DNA of 64,000 nucleotides from Pseudomonas iridis (GCF_017980685.1 NZ_JACXXO010000015.1:1-64000); one strand, 5' to 3'; counted from the first letter of the stretch, positions 44,611 to 54,599 are shown. Notes: generated by a model from the sequence alone, not told the origin. Program-made: numbers and translations.

Positions 44611-47358
44611 CTAATCAAACCCTGGGCGCTTGGATAGATGATGCGCAGGCTGGTTTTGCCGCGTCGGATCAAACTTCTTCATGAGCTCTTCCAGCCTGTC
44701 GAGCATTTTTCCGGGGCAGGGCTCACTCCTCATAATCGCTCTCAGTTGGCTTTTCTCATCAGGTTCAGCCCTGCTGAAGCCCTCAAGCATGGCCCACACG
44801 CGGCGCTGCAACTGCTGACGCTCGATCCGGAACTCCGGCGTCATGCTCAGTCGGCGAATTACCGGGTTTGTGTCTGCTCCCAAAGCGCTCCAAAGCTCCA
44901 GTTTTTCGCGTCTACCTGCTTCTGGCACATTGTGTAACCAGAGATTCGCCGAGGTGTCGGGATCCATCTTTCCCAGCCAGATGTCGCTGCCGGTCTGGTG
45001 ACGCGCTGCAATGAATCGCCTTTGGGACGCTGCATCCAGGAGCGGATTGCCCGCCAGGTTAAACCCCTTTCTTAGCTCAAGAGACTCGGGGATGGATGAG
45101 ATGAAGTTGTCGGCAAGATTCAGTGATGTCTGGGGAATCTCGGAGGTGACGCCTTGCGGAAAGCTGTCGATATGCGTCTCGCGAAGATCGACTTCGCGCA
45201 ATGCAGTCATTCCTCTGAACGACGGCGCAACGAACAGCGGATTTGCGCTGAGGTTCAATATCTCCAGACGCAGCGGCCCATTCTCCGTGCCAAGCCCTTC
45301 GGGCAGCTGGGTTATGCCGGTATTTGCCAGATCCAGCTCCCGCAAGGCGGTTCTTCCTCTGAGTGACGGTGCGTCATCGAGCCGATTTCTGGCCAGATTC
45401 AATATTTCCAGACGCATCGGCCCGTCCTGTGTCCTCAGTGAGTCAGGCAAACGGGTTAATCCCATACCTGCCAGATTCAACTCCCGCAGACCTTTCATGC
45501 CTCTGAGTGACAGCTCACCTGTCAGCCGAGTGTTTTCGAGTCTCAATATTTCAAGCCGCTCCCGCCAGACATTCGCGTCCAATCCGACAAGGTGTGCGTC
45601 TTGAGCATTGAATGACAGGTCGAGCTCGCGCAAAAACAGCATAGAGGTAAAGTCAGGCAGTCTTTCCAAATACGGGTTTCTGCTCAGATCAAGCACTTCC
45701 AGGCGTGACGGCCCCGGCCTATCGGTAAGCCCCGCAGGTGGAAACTGCATGTTACTGCCTCGGACTCTCAATACCCGCAATTCGGTCAGGCCGCGCACCG
45801 AAATACTGAAATGGACCTGACAATCAATCAGAGTCAGCTCGCGCAGGCGGGACAATTCAGAGAAGTTCGTACCTTCAGGTGTCGGCGGAAAAAGCGTGCA
45901 TTGATGAATCTCCAGTAGTTTCAGCTCCGTGAACCTGTTCATTGCCGCAAACAGTTCTTTGCCGGTGCCCGCCAGGTTCCGGACTTCCAGTGCTTCAACG
46001 TGAGAGAACCTCGAAAACAGTACATCCAGTTTCTGCACGGCCGCTCCCTTCAAACTCAGAGAAACAATGGAGTCGACTCGAGTGGAAAGAATCGGCGGCT
46101 GTAGATTGGCACGGTTGCCCAGGTCCAGTTCCAGTTTGAAGCCCACCAATTGACCATCGCGATAGACCTTCTCCGAAGCGTCGCCTTGCCACTTGTACAG
46201 TCGATGCAAAGTGTCACAAATCGCCAGTCGCCTGATGCGCTCTTCGCTATCACCGCCCTTATAAGCAGCTTCCCAGGCGCTGAGTTCACGGATCAGCTCA
46301 GGCAGCCCAAGCCGCAGCCGTTCGAGCTCCATCTCTGCGGCGCCCGCGTCACCGAACCGAGCGATGAAGTCATCGGCGTGTTGATCAGTTGCTTCGGGAA
46401 AATAGCGTTTGACCTGCGCTCGCGTGGTGCCGACAACGGCCGGGGGTTGCCTGCCTGAGGGGCCTGGCGTGGTGTCGAGCCAGGGGCGGTGCAAATTGCC
46501 CGGGTTGGCCGGCCCGGGCTCATTGCGCCGCATGCCTCCCCTCAACCCCACGAAAATAGAAATCCAGGCGTTGTCCTCATTGCGAGTAATGGCCAGGCTC
46601 TCGCCGCTTCGACTGGCGCGGTAGATGTTGGCACTATCGCTGGCAACGGGATCAGTGGGTTTAACAATGCGCCACACCTTATTCGAGGGTGTGGACGCAT
46701 CAAGATCATGCAGCGCCTGATACGCGTGATTGAAGATTACTGCGTAGCGCTTGCCGTCGTGGCGATACAGACCGTCGCTATCGGCTTCGGCCGAGCCGAA
46801 ATCCAGCTCGGTGCGAAACGCCTGCAGGCGGGTTTCAGTCAGTGGTGCGGTGTCTTGCGCAGCGTTATTGCGCACATGCCAGAGGCCGGTATCGGGATTA
46901 CGCTGCAGCTCAGGGCCGGACGGCTGCAATTCGTTTGCGCGTCGGGCCCGGTACAGGCCAGTTTTGGCGTCGAGTGCGACAAGAACGGTGCCGCCGTCGG
47001 ACAAATCCACATAATGACGTTTGTTGTACACCCTGAAGCCATCACTGTCGGCATGCGGCAGTTTTATCTGCGCATCGATCAGGTAGTGCATTAACAGCGT
47101 CTGCGTGGAGGGACGGGTTTGAGTTGCCATTGAAGTCTGCTGCACCGTGACAACCGCAGCCGGCAGAATCGCATCAAGGTCGATCTCACTCACGGAGCTG
47201 GGCCGCGTTGCCGAATCCACTTTGAACGTCCAGGGGGCGAAGCCGTTTTGATTCACCCCGTCAGGATGGGTTGAGTCCCCTTGTGATGGCCGGTTGGGGC
47301 TGACGTGGACATCGGCCTCTACGTGGGTTTTGCCACCGCGAGGTGGTTTTGCTGCCAT
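44611..47358 (-). CDS. Leucine-rich-repeat protein with shortened NEL-like C-terminus
   Basis: 915 residues. No signal peptide; residues 1-60 are polar and Ser/Thr/Pro-rich, as in secreted effectors. The region 60-450 is not recognised. About 12 LRRs (roughly 455-765) follow, e.g. LEVLDLSRNPYLERLPD and LRELNLAGMGLTRLPD. The C-terminus (DTNPVIRRLSMTPEFRIERQ, then RRVWAMLEGFSRAEP, then Cys881 in SEPCPGKMLDR) resembles the start of NEL E3 ligase domains of Pseudomonas LRR proteins, but only 34 residues follow the cysteine where NEL domains have ~200. It may be a truncated or alternative effector. No secretion genes are adjacent. GC is slightly lower than the neighbours; probably accessory. Confidence 0.75.
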   Translation of the reverse strand: MAAKPPRGGKTHVEADVHVSPNRPSQGDSTHPDGVNQNGFAPWTFKVDSATRPSSVSEIDLDAILPAAVVTVQQTSMATQTRPSTQTLLMHYLIDAQIKLPHADSDGFRVYNKRHYVDLSDGGTVLVALDAKTGLYRARRANELQPSGPELQRNPDTGLWHVRNNAAQDTAPLTETRLQAFRTELDFGSAEADSDGLYRHDGKRYAVIFNHAYQALHDLDASTPSNKVWRIVKPTDPVASDSANIYRASRSGESLAITRNEDNAWISIFVGLRGGMRRNEPGPANPGNLHRPWLDTTPGPSGRQPPAVVGTTRAQVKRYFPEATDQHADDFIARFGDAGAAEMELERLRLGLPELIRELSAWEAAYKGGDSEERIRRLAICDTLHRLYKWQGDASEKVYRDGQLVGFKLELDLGNRANLQPPILSTRVDSIVSLSLKGAAVQKLDVLFSRFSHVEALEVRNLAGTGKELFAAMNRFTELKLLEIHQCTLFPPTPEGTNFSELSRLRELTLIDCQVHFSISVRGLTELRVLRVRGSNMQFPPAGLTDRPGPSRLEVLDLSRNPYLERLPDFTSMLFLRELDLSFNAQDAHLVGLDANVWRERLEILRLENTRLTGELSLRGMKGLRELNLAGMGLTRLPDSLRTQDGPMRLEILNLARNRLDDAPSLRGRTALRELDLANTGITQLPEGLGTENGPLRLEILNLSANPLFVAPSFRGMTALREVDLRETHIDSFPQGVTSEIPQTSLNLADNFISSIPESLELRKGFNLAGNPLLDAASQRRFIAARHQTGSDIWLGKMDPDTSANLWLHNVPEAGRREKLELWSALGADTNPVIRRLSMTPEFRIERQQLQRRVWAMLEGFSRAEPDEKSQLRAIMRSEPCPGKMLDRLEELMKKFDPTRQNQPAHHLSKRPGFD

Positions 47359-47787
47359 ATTTCTTCATCCTTGAAAAATTGCCCTCGGCGCTTGCGAGGC
47401 TCGGTGTTTCGGCATCCTGCCGATTGACGTGTTGGGAGCGATTCTGCTGTCGATCGTTTCGCACCAGACGGGAAAGCAATCGACCAGCCTGCTCATACTG
47501 ATACCGAGATAAAGCCGTCGAATATCGTCGTTATTTGCAGTGTGTCTTGACGCAATCAGCACCCTCGAACGGGGACGTGAACGATATCGACTGGAGATAC
47601 TGAATGAGATCAGAAAGGCAGACAGGGGCGGCAGGAAATGACGGCAACACGCGTAGGAACTGATTGGCCTGCAGGGCAGCAGGTTATTGCCTGGTCCATT
47701 TGCAAAAGGATCTCCAGCCACCCGCCGTCCTCGACCAGAAACAGGTGGCTGAGCGATGGCGGTTCATCGCACACGCTCGTTGAAAGA
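47359..47787. other. Intergenic region upstream of the LRR gene
   Basis: 429 bases. The 47359-47500 part is the leader of the LRR gene and has an AAGGATG ribosome site just before its ATG. I looked for a hrp-box (GGAACC-type) and found none. No RNA gene or convincing ORF. Confidence 0.5.
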
Positions 47788-48093
47788 TCAGCGATATACC
47801 GTGGCAATGCCCCGGCGTTCTTCGATGCACTCCGGCGCGCCCATTTCGAACTCGCGACAGATCAGCGGACGCTTCTCATAGATCGTGCACATCATCGTGT
47901 CGCGATCCAGCGCCGCACACCAGCCGTCGTCCAGACGCAGCATCACTTCGCCGCCCCATTCATCGGTATCGATGAAACGATCAGGCACGCCGGTGTCGGT
48001 GATCAGCATCACTTCGAGCTGGCAGCAGCAGGCTGCGCAGGTCGAACAGGTGACCGCCGGTTCAGCGATTTGTTGGTGGGGAATGGTCTTCAT
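47788..48093 (-). CDS. YkgJ-family cysteine-cluster protein
   Basis: A 101-residue protein with an N-terminal CSTCAACCC cluster and later paired cysteines (GWCAALDRDTMMCTIYEKRP; ICREFEMGAPEC). This is the YkgJ/UPF0153 family, a probable metal- or Fe-S-binding fold. Function unknown. ATG 48093; it lies 54 bases past the end of the light-stress operon on the same strand and could be co-transcribed. Confidence 0.85.
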   Translation of the reverse strand: MKTIPHQQIAEPAVTCSTCAACCCQLEVMLITDTGVPDRFIDTDEWGGEVMLRLDDGWCAALDRDTMMCTIYEKRPLICREFEMGAPECIEERRGIATVYR

Positions 48094-48146
48094 GGGCGGC
48101 AGTGTAAGGCAGTGGATGCTGCGTGTGTGAACGCTCTGACAGACGC

Positions 48147-48638
48147 TCAATGAGCCAGGCGTCGAGCCATCAGGTGCAGCAGCGGGAACAGCAGCGCCCA
48201 GAGCAGGCCAATGCCGATCAGACTGGGGAGCTCGCCGTAGGGAAATTGCACGCCGGCCAGGCGCCCACCGCCGTAATACGACAGCGCACCACCGACGGCC
48301 CCCAGCACGCTGGCCAGCCACCATGGCCGTGCGGTCCATTGCAGACAGTGGCGCAGCGTGGTCGCCAGCAACGCCCATAGCAGCATCAGCCACAACGGAA
48401 TCAGCGGTGACGAATCCTCGAACGCGAACACACCGAGGCTGCGCAAAACGCTGTCCACCGCCGTACCGACAATCACCACGCTGAGGATCAAACGTCCCTC
48501 CGCCGCCCAGCTGCTGACCCAGAGCAGATGAATCACCAGCACCGCCAGCGCCAGCAACAGCCACAAACTGTTGCCGCCCAGCACGCAGGCCAGCCAGCCG
48601 ATCTGGAACAGCGCGGCATTGGCGATCCGCTTAAGCAT
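48147..48638 (-). CDS. DUF2878 integral membrane protein
   Basis: A 163-residue protein of 5-6 hydrophobic helices (for example IGWLACVLGGNSLWLLLALA), belonging to DUF2878. Function unknown. ATG 48638 overlaps the end of the Cfa-like gene by eight bases, so it is the ninth coupled gene of the operon beginning at 56502. Its presence beside a fatty-acyl methyltransferase hints at a membrane-lipid role, which is inference. Confidence 0.8.
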   Translation of the reverse strand: MLKRIANAALFQIGWLACVLGGNSLWLLLALAVLVIHLLWVSSWAAEGRLILSVVIVGTAVDSVLRSLGVFAFEDSSPLIPLWLMLLWALLATTLRHCLQWTARPWWLASVLGAVGGALSYYGGGRLAGVQFPYGELPSLIGIGLLWALLFPLLHLMARRLAH

Positions 48639-49896
48639 CGAAGCGTCCGAGCAGCGGCGCGGGCATGGCGGCCGGTTTGGCCAGCAACAATTGCGCGGTG
48701 CCGATGGTGCGCTCCAGGAAGCCACCCTCGCAGTAGCACAGGTAAAACTCCCACAGCCTGAGGAAGTAATCGTCGTAGCCCAGTTCGCTCAAGCGGCCGT
48801 GGGCGCGGCGAAAATTCTCGTGCCACAGGCGCAGGGTTTTGGCGTAGTGCAAGCCGAAATCTTCCATGTGCAGCAGGTTCATGTCGGTGTCGCGGCCAAC
48901 GATTTCGAGCATCTTCTGCACGCAGGGCAGGGCGCCGCCGGGGAAGATGTAGCGCTGGATGAAGTCCACGCCGCGCTTGGCTTGCTCATAACGCTGCTCG
49001 CGGATGGTGATCGCCTGTAGCAGCATCAGGCCGTTGCTCTTGAGCAACTGCGCGCATTGTTTGAAGTAGGTCGGCAGGAAGCGGTGGCCGACCGCTTCGA
49101 TCATCTCGATCGACACCAGTTTGTCGTACTCGCCGGTAAGGTCGCGATAATCCTTGAGCAACAACGTCACTTGATCTTGCAGGCCCAGTTGTTCGATGCG
49201 TTTTGCGGTGAACGCGTACTGCTCTTTCGACAACGTGGTGGTGGTCACCCGACAGCCGTAATTTTGCGCCGCGTAAAGCGCCATGCTGCCCCAGCCAGTG
49301 CCGATTTCCAGCAGGTGATCGCTGGGTTTGAGCGCGAGTTTCTGGCAGATGCGCTCCAGTTTGTTCAGTTGCGCCTGTTCCAGGTTGTCTTCGGGGGTCA
49401 GGAACTGCGCCGCCGAATACATCATGGTCGGGTCGAGAAACTGTTCGAACAGCTCGTTGCCGAGGTCGTAGTGCGCGGCAATGTTTTTCTGGGAGCCTTT
49501 GCGCGTGTTGCGATTGAGCCAGTGCAAGCCTTGCACCAGTGGTCGGCCGACACGAGCCAGCCCTCCTTCCATCGCATCGAGAACTTCAAGGTTGCTGACG
49601 AACACTCGCACCACGGCGGTCAAGTCCGGCGAGCTCCAATAGCCGTGGATAAATGCTTCGCCTGCGCCGATCGAGCCGTTGCTGGCGACCATGCCCCAGG
49701 CGGCGGCATCGAGTATGTGGATCTCGCCCACCAAGGCACTGCCGGGTGCGCCGAACAGCATCCGTTCGCCATCCTCGACCACCACAAGCTGACCGTGTTG
49801 GAGCCGGGCCATTTGCCGTAGCACGCCACGACGCAGCAGCGAACCGGTCAAGCCGTTGGCACTGAGCCGACTGACCGACAGACTAGAGGATTTCAT
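48631..49896 (-). CDS. Cyclopropane-fatty-acid-synthase-like methyltransferase
   Basis: A 421-residue Cfa-family SAM methyltransferase. The SAM loop LLEIGTGWGSMALYAAQNYG lies near residue 195, and the characteristic SIEMIEAVGHRFLPTYF follows at about 256. The N-terminal lipid-binding part is present. It differs from the housekeeping Cfa in context: light- or stress-linked clusters pair this subtype with DUF1365 and a flavin oxidoreductase and are thought to make unusual (furan or branched) fatty acids. It overlaps DUF1365 by 14 bases. Confidence 0.87.
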   Translation of the reverse strand: MKSSSLSVSRLSANGLTGSLLRRGVLRQMARLQHGQLVVVEDGERMLFGAPGSALVGEIHILDAAAWGMVASNGSIGAGEAFIHGYWSSPDLTAVVRVFVSNLEVLDAMEGGLARVGRPLVQGLHWLNRNTRKGSQKNIAAHYDLGNELFEQFLDPTMMYSAAQFLTPEDNLEQAQLNKLERICQKLALKPSDHLLEIGTGWGSMALYAAQNYGCRVTTTTLSKEQYAFTAKRIEQLGLQDQVTLLLKDYRDLTGEYDKLVSIEMIEAVGHRFLPTYFKQCAQLLKSNGLMLLQAITIREQRYEQAKRGVDFIQRYIFPGGALPCVQKMLEIVGRDTDMNLLHMEDFGLHYAKTLRLWHENFRRAHGRLSELGYDDYFLRLWEFYLCYCEGGFLERTIGTAQLLLAKPAAMPAPLLGRFDA

Positions 49897-50698
49897 GGCG
49901 GTGTTCCTTGGTAGGCACGGTGGCGGTTTGAAAGCTGCCGTCAGCAGCCTGATGAGAGAAGATCGGAGCGCGTTTGAACAGCAGTCGTACGGCTTGCCAA
50001 TAAATCGCCAGAGCGGTTTTCGCGGTCATCCACGGGAAGCGTCGCAAGTAGCGGTGCAGGCTCTGACGGTCGAGTGTTTCGCGTTGCAGATTGAGCGTGG
50101 CATCGAACAGTTTGTGCTCGCCCTGCCAGTCGGCCATGTGTACGCCGAGGGTTTGCGCGGCGGGGCTGAAGCTCATGCGGTATTCGAGATCGCGCGGCAG
50201 AAACGGTGAAACATGAAAGGCCTTGGCTACCGCGAAATGCTGATGAGCGCTCTGCGGATCGATTGGCGCGCGCGCTGGCAACACATAGTGATAGCGCTCG
50301 CGCCACGGTGTGTTGGTGACTTCGCAGACAATCGCCGCCAGTTGCCCGTCGGCCTCATGGCAATAAAAGAAACTCACCGGATTGAACGCCAGCCCCCAAC
50401 TGCGCGGTTGCGTGAGCAGGCACACCGACCCTTGCGGTTCATGGCCGATGGCGATGCCGACCTGCTGGCGCACGGCGTCGATCAAGCGCATGCCGGTGCC
50501 GGTGAAGGCTTTGAGGTAGTCGGTCTCGCGAAATGAAAACGGCGCAAAGCGACTGCGGCTGGCCAGCGCCGACAGGCCGAACAACGCGTCCTGTTCGGTC
50601 AGATCGAGGTACAGCAAACCGATCCGGTAACGAAATTCGTGTCGGCGCGGGGAGAAGCGCCGATGGCCGATCCAGCCGCTGTAGAGGGCGCTGTTCAT
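49883..50698 (-). CDS. DUF1365 protein
   Basis: A 271-residue DUF1365 protein beginning MNSALYSGWIGHRRFSPRRH. The family appears almost always between a flavin amine-oxidase-like protein and a Cfa-like methyltransferase, as here, and is assumed to act in the same fatty-acid modification. No catalytic residues can be assigned. Overlaps its upstream neighbour by four bases. Confidence 0.85.
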   Translation of the reverse strand: MNSALYSGWIGHRRFSPRRHEFRYRIGLLYLDLTEQDALFGLSALASRSRFAPFSFRETDYLKAFTGTGMRLIDAVRQQVGIAIGHEPQGSVCLLTQPRSWGLAFNPVSFFYCHEADGQLAAIVCEVTNTPWRERYHYVLPARAPIDPQSAHQHFAVAKAFHVSPFLPRDLEYRMSFSPAAQTLGVHMADWQGEHKLFDATLNLQRETLDRQSLHRYLRRFPWMTAKTALAIYWQAVRLLFKRAPIFSHQAADGSFQTATVPTKEHRHEIL

Positions 50699-51942
50699 AG
50701 GGTTTCCCCGAACGCGGCCGCCACGCGCAGTGCGCTGACCACACCGTCCTCATGAAAACCGTTGGCCCAATAGGCGCCGCAGTAGTGCGTGTGGCGGACG
50801 CCATCCAGTTCGGCCCAGCGGTTCTGCGCCGCCACCGCCGCTAGGCTGAACTGCGGATGGGCATAAGTGAAGCGAGCCAGCACTTTGTCGGGGTTGATGC
50901 CGGCGCTCTGGTTGAGGCTGACACAGAACGTGGTATCGCTTTCGATGCCCTGAAGAATGTTCATGCCGTAAGTGACGGCCGCGTGAGTATGGCCAGCACC
51001 GCTCAGGCGATAGTTCCAGCTGGCCCATGCCAGTTTGCGTGTGGGCAACAGTTGCGTGTCGGTGTGCAACACCACTTCGTTGTCGGCGTAGGGCAGGGCA
51101 CCGAGGATCGCGCGTTCGGCCTCGCTCGGGCTGGCCAGTATTTGCAGGGCCTGATCGCTGTGACAGGCGAACACCACTTTGTCGAAGTGTTCGATCCCCG
51201 CCGGGCTGTGGATAACCACGCCGTGTTCGTCGCGATCCACTCGCTTCACCGGACAATTGAGGCGAATCCTGTCCTTGAACGCGGCGGTCAGTGGCGCGAT
51301 GTAAGCGCTGGAACCGCCTTCGATCACTTGCCATTGCGGCCGGTCACTGACTGACAACAAGCCATGATTCTTGAAGAAGCGCACAAAGAATTGCAGCGGA
51401 AAATTGAGCATCTCGGCCATCGACATCGACCAGATCGCTGCACCCATCGGCACGATGTAATGCAGGATGAAACGCTCGCCGTAGCCGCCGGCCTTGAGGT
51501 AATCATCCAGGGTCATGTCGGCGTCGATGCGCAGCTCGTTGAGGTCGCGCTGGGCTTCTTTATTGAATCGCAGAATGTCGCGCAGCATGCCCCAGAAACC
51601 CGGCGACAGCAGATTGCGCCGCTGGGCAAACAGGCTGTTGAGGTTGTTGCCGTTGTATTCCAGGCCGCTGTCCGGATCGTTGACCGAGAAGCTCATTTCG
51701 GTCGGTTTGAAGCTCACGCCGAGCTGGCCGAGCAGGCGGATGAAATTCGGGTAGGTCCAGTCATTGAATACAATGAAACCAGTGTCCACGGCATATTGGC
51801 GACCTTCGACGCTGACCTGCACCGTGTGCGTGTGGCCACCGACCCAGTCGCCGGCCTCGAACACCGTGACGTCATGTCGGCGATTGAGCAGATGGGCGCA
51901 GGTGAGTCCTGCGATACCGCTGCCGATAATGGCGATTTTCAT
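50695..51942 (-). CDS. FAD-dependent oxidoreductase (amine-oxidase/desaturase-like)
   Basis: A 415-residue flavoprotein with an N-terminal Rossmann loop IIGSGIAGLTCAHLLNRRHD and the FAD ribose segment FEAGDWVGGHTHT. It belongs to the NAD/FAD-binding group found with DUF1365 and Cfa-like enzymes. The substrate is probably a fatty acyl chain, by context only. Overlaps the SDR gene by four bases. Confidence 0.85.
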   Translation of the reverse strand: MKIAIIGSGIAGLTCAHLLNRRHDVTVFEAGDWVGGHTHTVQVSVEGRQYAVDTGFIVFNDWTYPNFIRLLGQLGVSFKPTEMSFSVNDPDSGLEYNGNNLNSLFAQRRNLLSPGFWGMLRDILRFNKEAQRDLNELRIDADMTLDDYLKAGGYGERFILHYIVPMGAAIWSMSMAEMLNFPLQFFVRFFKNHGLLSVSDRPQWQVIEGGSSAYIAPLTAAFKDRIRLNCPVKRVDRDEHGVVIHSPAGIEHFDKVVFACHSDQALQILASPSEAERAILGALPYADNEVVLHTDTQLLPTRKLAWASWNYRLSGAGHTHAAVTYGMNILQGIESDTTFCVSLNQSAGINPDKVLARFTYAHPQFSLAAVAAQNRWAELDGVRHTHYCGAYWANGFHEDGVVSALRVAAAFGETL

Positions 51943-52721
51943 ACTGGATCTCGCTGCGGTGGCGGTTTGCGCACCATGCGTTTACCGATTGCCAGTTGCA
52001 GACCCGTTGGCAGTTTCGACAAGGGCCACAGCGCGGCCATGAACAGCGCCGGGAAAGCGATCTCCAGTGGGCGATCCTTGAGCTTGGCGAAGATATGCCG
52101 CGCAGCTTTATCCACAGGCCAACTGAGCGGCATCGGGAAATCGTTCCTGGCGGTCAGCGGTGTTTCGACAAAACCGGGGCTGATGACCGTGACTTCGATG
52201 CCCTCATCCGCCAGGTCGATGCGCAACGACTCGAACAGATAGCGCAACCCGGCCTTCGATGCGCCGTACGCTTCTGCCCGTGGCAACGGCAGGTAAGTGA
52301 CGGAACTCGCCATCCCTACCAGATGCGGCGCGGTGCCTTTGCGCAGTAGCGGCAGGGCGGCTTCGATGCAGTAGGCGCTGGCGAGCAGATTGGTGCGCAC
52401 CACGTGCTCGACGATGGAAGAATCGAATTGCCGGGCATCGACATATTCACAGGTGCCGGCATTGAGGATCACGGTGTCCAGCGACCCCCAGTCCTCAGCG
52501 ATCTGCTCACCGATTTCACGCACGGTCTGGCTATTGGTCAGATCGCCCGGCACCACCAGCACTTGTCCCGGATAGCGTTGCGACAACACTTTGAGCGCGG
52601 CGACCTGGCGCGAGCTGACAGCCAGGTGCGCGCCGGTGGCGAGAATGCTTTCTGCCAATGCTGCGCCAATGCCACTGCTGGCACCCGTCAACCAATAACG
52701 CCGTGGAGGTGTACGACTCAT
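51939..52721 (-). CDS. Short-chain dehydrogenase/reductase
   Basis: A 260-residue classical SDR with cofactor motif TGASSGIGAALAE, NAG in VILNAGT, and the active-site YGASK (Tyr and Lys). The substrate is unknown. It overlaps both neighbours by four bases in the light-stress operon. Confidence 0.88.
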   Translation of the reverse strand: MSRTPPRRYWLTGASSGIGAALAESILATGAHLAVSSRQVAALKVLSQRYPGQVLVVPGDLTNSQTVREIGEQIAEDWGSLDTVILNAGTCEYVDARQFDSSIVEHVVRTNLLASAYCIEAALPLLRKGTAPHLVGMASSVTYLPLPRAEAYGASKAGLRYLFESLRIDLADEGIEVTVISPGFVETPLTARNDFPMPLSWPVDKAARHIFAKLKDRPLEIAFPALFMAALWPLSKLPTGLQLAIGKRMVRKPPPQRDPV

Positions 52722-53140
52722 CCCATTCTCCTTTTCAGCCAGGCGATCACCCGGCCCAATATTGGCAAGTGCTCATACAGCAACGCCCCGGCATCGAAAT
52801 AATCCCGGTGACGATAAACCTTGTCGCGCCACAGCAAGTGCGAGCAGCCGCCGACGCGGATCTCCCGACCACTGGCCAGACGCGGGTGGCGATAACTCAT
52901 GACCCAGCGCAGGTAGCCTTCACCCTCGCCAATCTGGTCGTAGCCGTGAAAATCGAAATGCAGCTCGCTGACGTTGGCGTACAGCTCACCGAAGTAATCG
53001 CGCAGCTGCGCCAGCCCCTGAACTTCATGCAACGGGTCGGTGAAGTGAATGTCATCGCTGTACAACTCGCCCAGACGTTGCAGGTTGTCTTTGTTCAGCG
53101 CTGAAAATTGCCGGGCGAAGCTGCGCAGGAATTCACTCAT
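52718..53140 (-). CDS. NTF2-like (SnoaL-type) protein
   Basis: A 140-residue alpha+beta protein: LYSDDIHFTDPLHEVQGLAQLRDYF is the typical first half of the NTF2/SnoaL fold. It could be a small enzyme or binding protein; no catalytic residues are claimed. Coupled by overlap to the photolyase and SDR genes. Confidence 0.83.
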   Translation of the reverse strand: MSEFLRSFARQFSALNKDNLQRLGELYSDDIHFTDPLHEVQGLAQLRDYFGELYANVSELHFDFHGYDQIGEGEGYLRWVMSYRHPRLASGREIRVGGCSHLLWRDKVYRHRDYFDAGALLYEHLPILGRVIAWLKRRMG

Positions 53141-54599
53141 GATCGACCCCGGCTGGTTGGCGGGAGGGCAGGTTCTTGAACGCAGTCAGCGCCCGCTCCC
53201 GCGATGCACTGAGGTTGACGATCGGCTTCGGATAATCCGCCACGCCGAACAAGCCACCGGCACTGGCCGGGTCATGCACCTGTTTTTTGTCGAGGTCGGC
53301 GAGTTCCGGCAGCCAGTGCTTGATGAACAGGCCCTCGCTGTCGAATTTTTCCGATTGGCTCAACGGGTTGAAAATGCGGAAGTACGGCGCCGAATCGGTG
53401 CCGGTCGACGAGCTCCATTGCCAGCCGCCGTTGTTCGCCGCCAGATCACCATCGATCAAATGACGCATGAAAAACCGCTCGCCTTCGCGCCAGTCGATCA
53501 GCAGGTTTTTGGTCAGGAACATCGCCACGACCATGCGCAGGCGATTGTGCATCCAGCCGGTTTCGAGCAATTGGCGCATCGCCGCATCGATGATCGGCAG
53601 TCCGGTACGCGCCTCTTGCCACGCCGCGAGTTCGTCGGGGGCGTCGCGCCAGGCCAGCGCTTCGGTTTCCGGACGGAAGGCGCGATTGCGCGAGACCCGT
53701 GGATAGCCGACCAGAATGTGTTTATAGAACTCGCGCCACAACAGCTCATTGATCCAGGTAATAGCGCCGACTTTGCCGCTTTCGAATTCACCCTGATTGC
53801 TTTGCAGGGCGGCGTGCAGGCATTGGCGTGGCGAAACCACGCCAGCGGCCAGGTACGCTGACAGCTGACTGGTGCCGGGCTTGGCCGGGAAGTCGCGTTC
53901 GCTTTTGTAGTAATCGATTTGGGCGTCGGCGAAGGTATCGAGGCGGCGCCGGGCTTCTTTCTCACCGGCAGGCCACAGATCGCGCAAGGTTTCGCTTGGC
54001 GTGGCGAAGCCGGTGACGGATGCAGGAACCGGATCGCTGTCGATGCCCAGTGGCGTCTGTTTGCCGGGTGCGGCCACCAACGCCGGGATCGAGCGATGCA
54101 GGCGTTCGTAGCAGACCTTGCGAAACTGGCTGAACACCTGGAAGTAAGTCCCGGTCTTGGTCAGTACGGTGCCAGGCTTGAACAGCAATTGATCGAGATA
54201 ACTGTGAAATTCGATGCCCTCGGCCTGCAATGCCTCGGCCACGGCCGCATCGCGCCGGCTCTCGTTCAAGCCATACTCTTCGTTGACGTGCACGACCTTG
54301 ATATTCAGCTGGCGACAGAGTTTGCACAGTTCTGCCGACGCCTGATCCCAATGCGCCGCCGTACGGATCAACAGAGGAATATTCAGTTGGCCGAGGCTTT
54401 TGCTCAGTTCGTGCAGATTGCGCAGCCAGAAGTCGACCTTGCAGGGCGCGTCGTCATGTTCTTGCCATTGCTGCGGGCTCAGCAGATACACGGCAACAGT
54501 CGGACCGCGCGCTGCGGCAGCCGCGAGGGCGGTGTTGTCATGTTGGCGCAAGTCGCTGCGCAGCCAGATCAATTGCATATCGGTTGTCGTCGCGTCCAT
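53133..54599 (-). CDS. phrB: Deoxyribodipyrimidine photolyase (class I CPD)
   Basis: A 488-residue photolyase. N-terminal alpha/beta domain for the antenna chromophore (MQLIWLRSDLRQHDNTAL), then the FAD domain with both class I signatures: TGLPIIDAAMRQLLETGWMH and DGDLAANNGGWQWSSSTGTD. It repairs cyclobutane pyrimidine dimers using blue light. It directly follows the MerR-like regulator (adjacent, one-base overlap), consistent with light control. Confidence 0.95.
   Translation of the reverse strand: MDATTTDMQLIWLRSDLRQHDNTALAAAAARGPTVAVYLLSPQQWQEHDDAPCKVDFWLRNLHELSKSLGQLNIPLLIRTAAHWDQASAELCKLCRQLNIKVVHVNEEYGLNESRRDAAVAEALQAEGIEFHSYLDQLLFKPGTVLTKTGTYFQVFSQFRKVCYERLHRSIPALVAAPGKQTPLGIDSDPVPASVTGFATPSETLRDLWPAGEKEARRRLDTFADAQIDYYKSERDFPAKPGTSQLSAYLAAGVVSPRQCLHAALQSNQGEFESGKVGAITWINELLWREFYKHILVGYPRVSRNRAFRPETEALAWRDAPDELAAWQEARTGLPIIDAAMRQLLETGWMHNRLRMVVAMFLTKNLLIDWREGERFFMRHLIDGDLAANNGGWQWSSSTGTDSAPYFRIFNPLSQSEKFDSEGLFIKHWLPELADLDKKQVHDPASAGGLFGVADYPKPIVNLSASRERALTAFKNLPSRQPAGVDHE

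Noticed and set aside
47359..47600. Type III secretion (hrp-box) promoter before the LRR gene
   Set aside because: No GGAACC-N15/16-CCAC-like pair is visible upstream.
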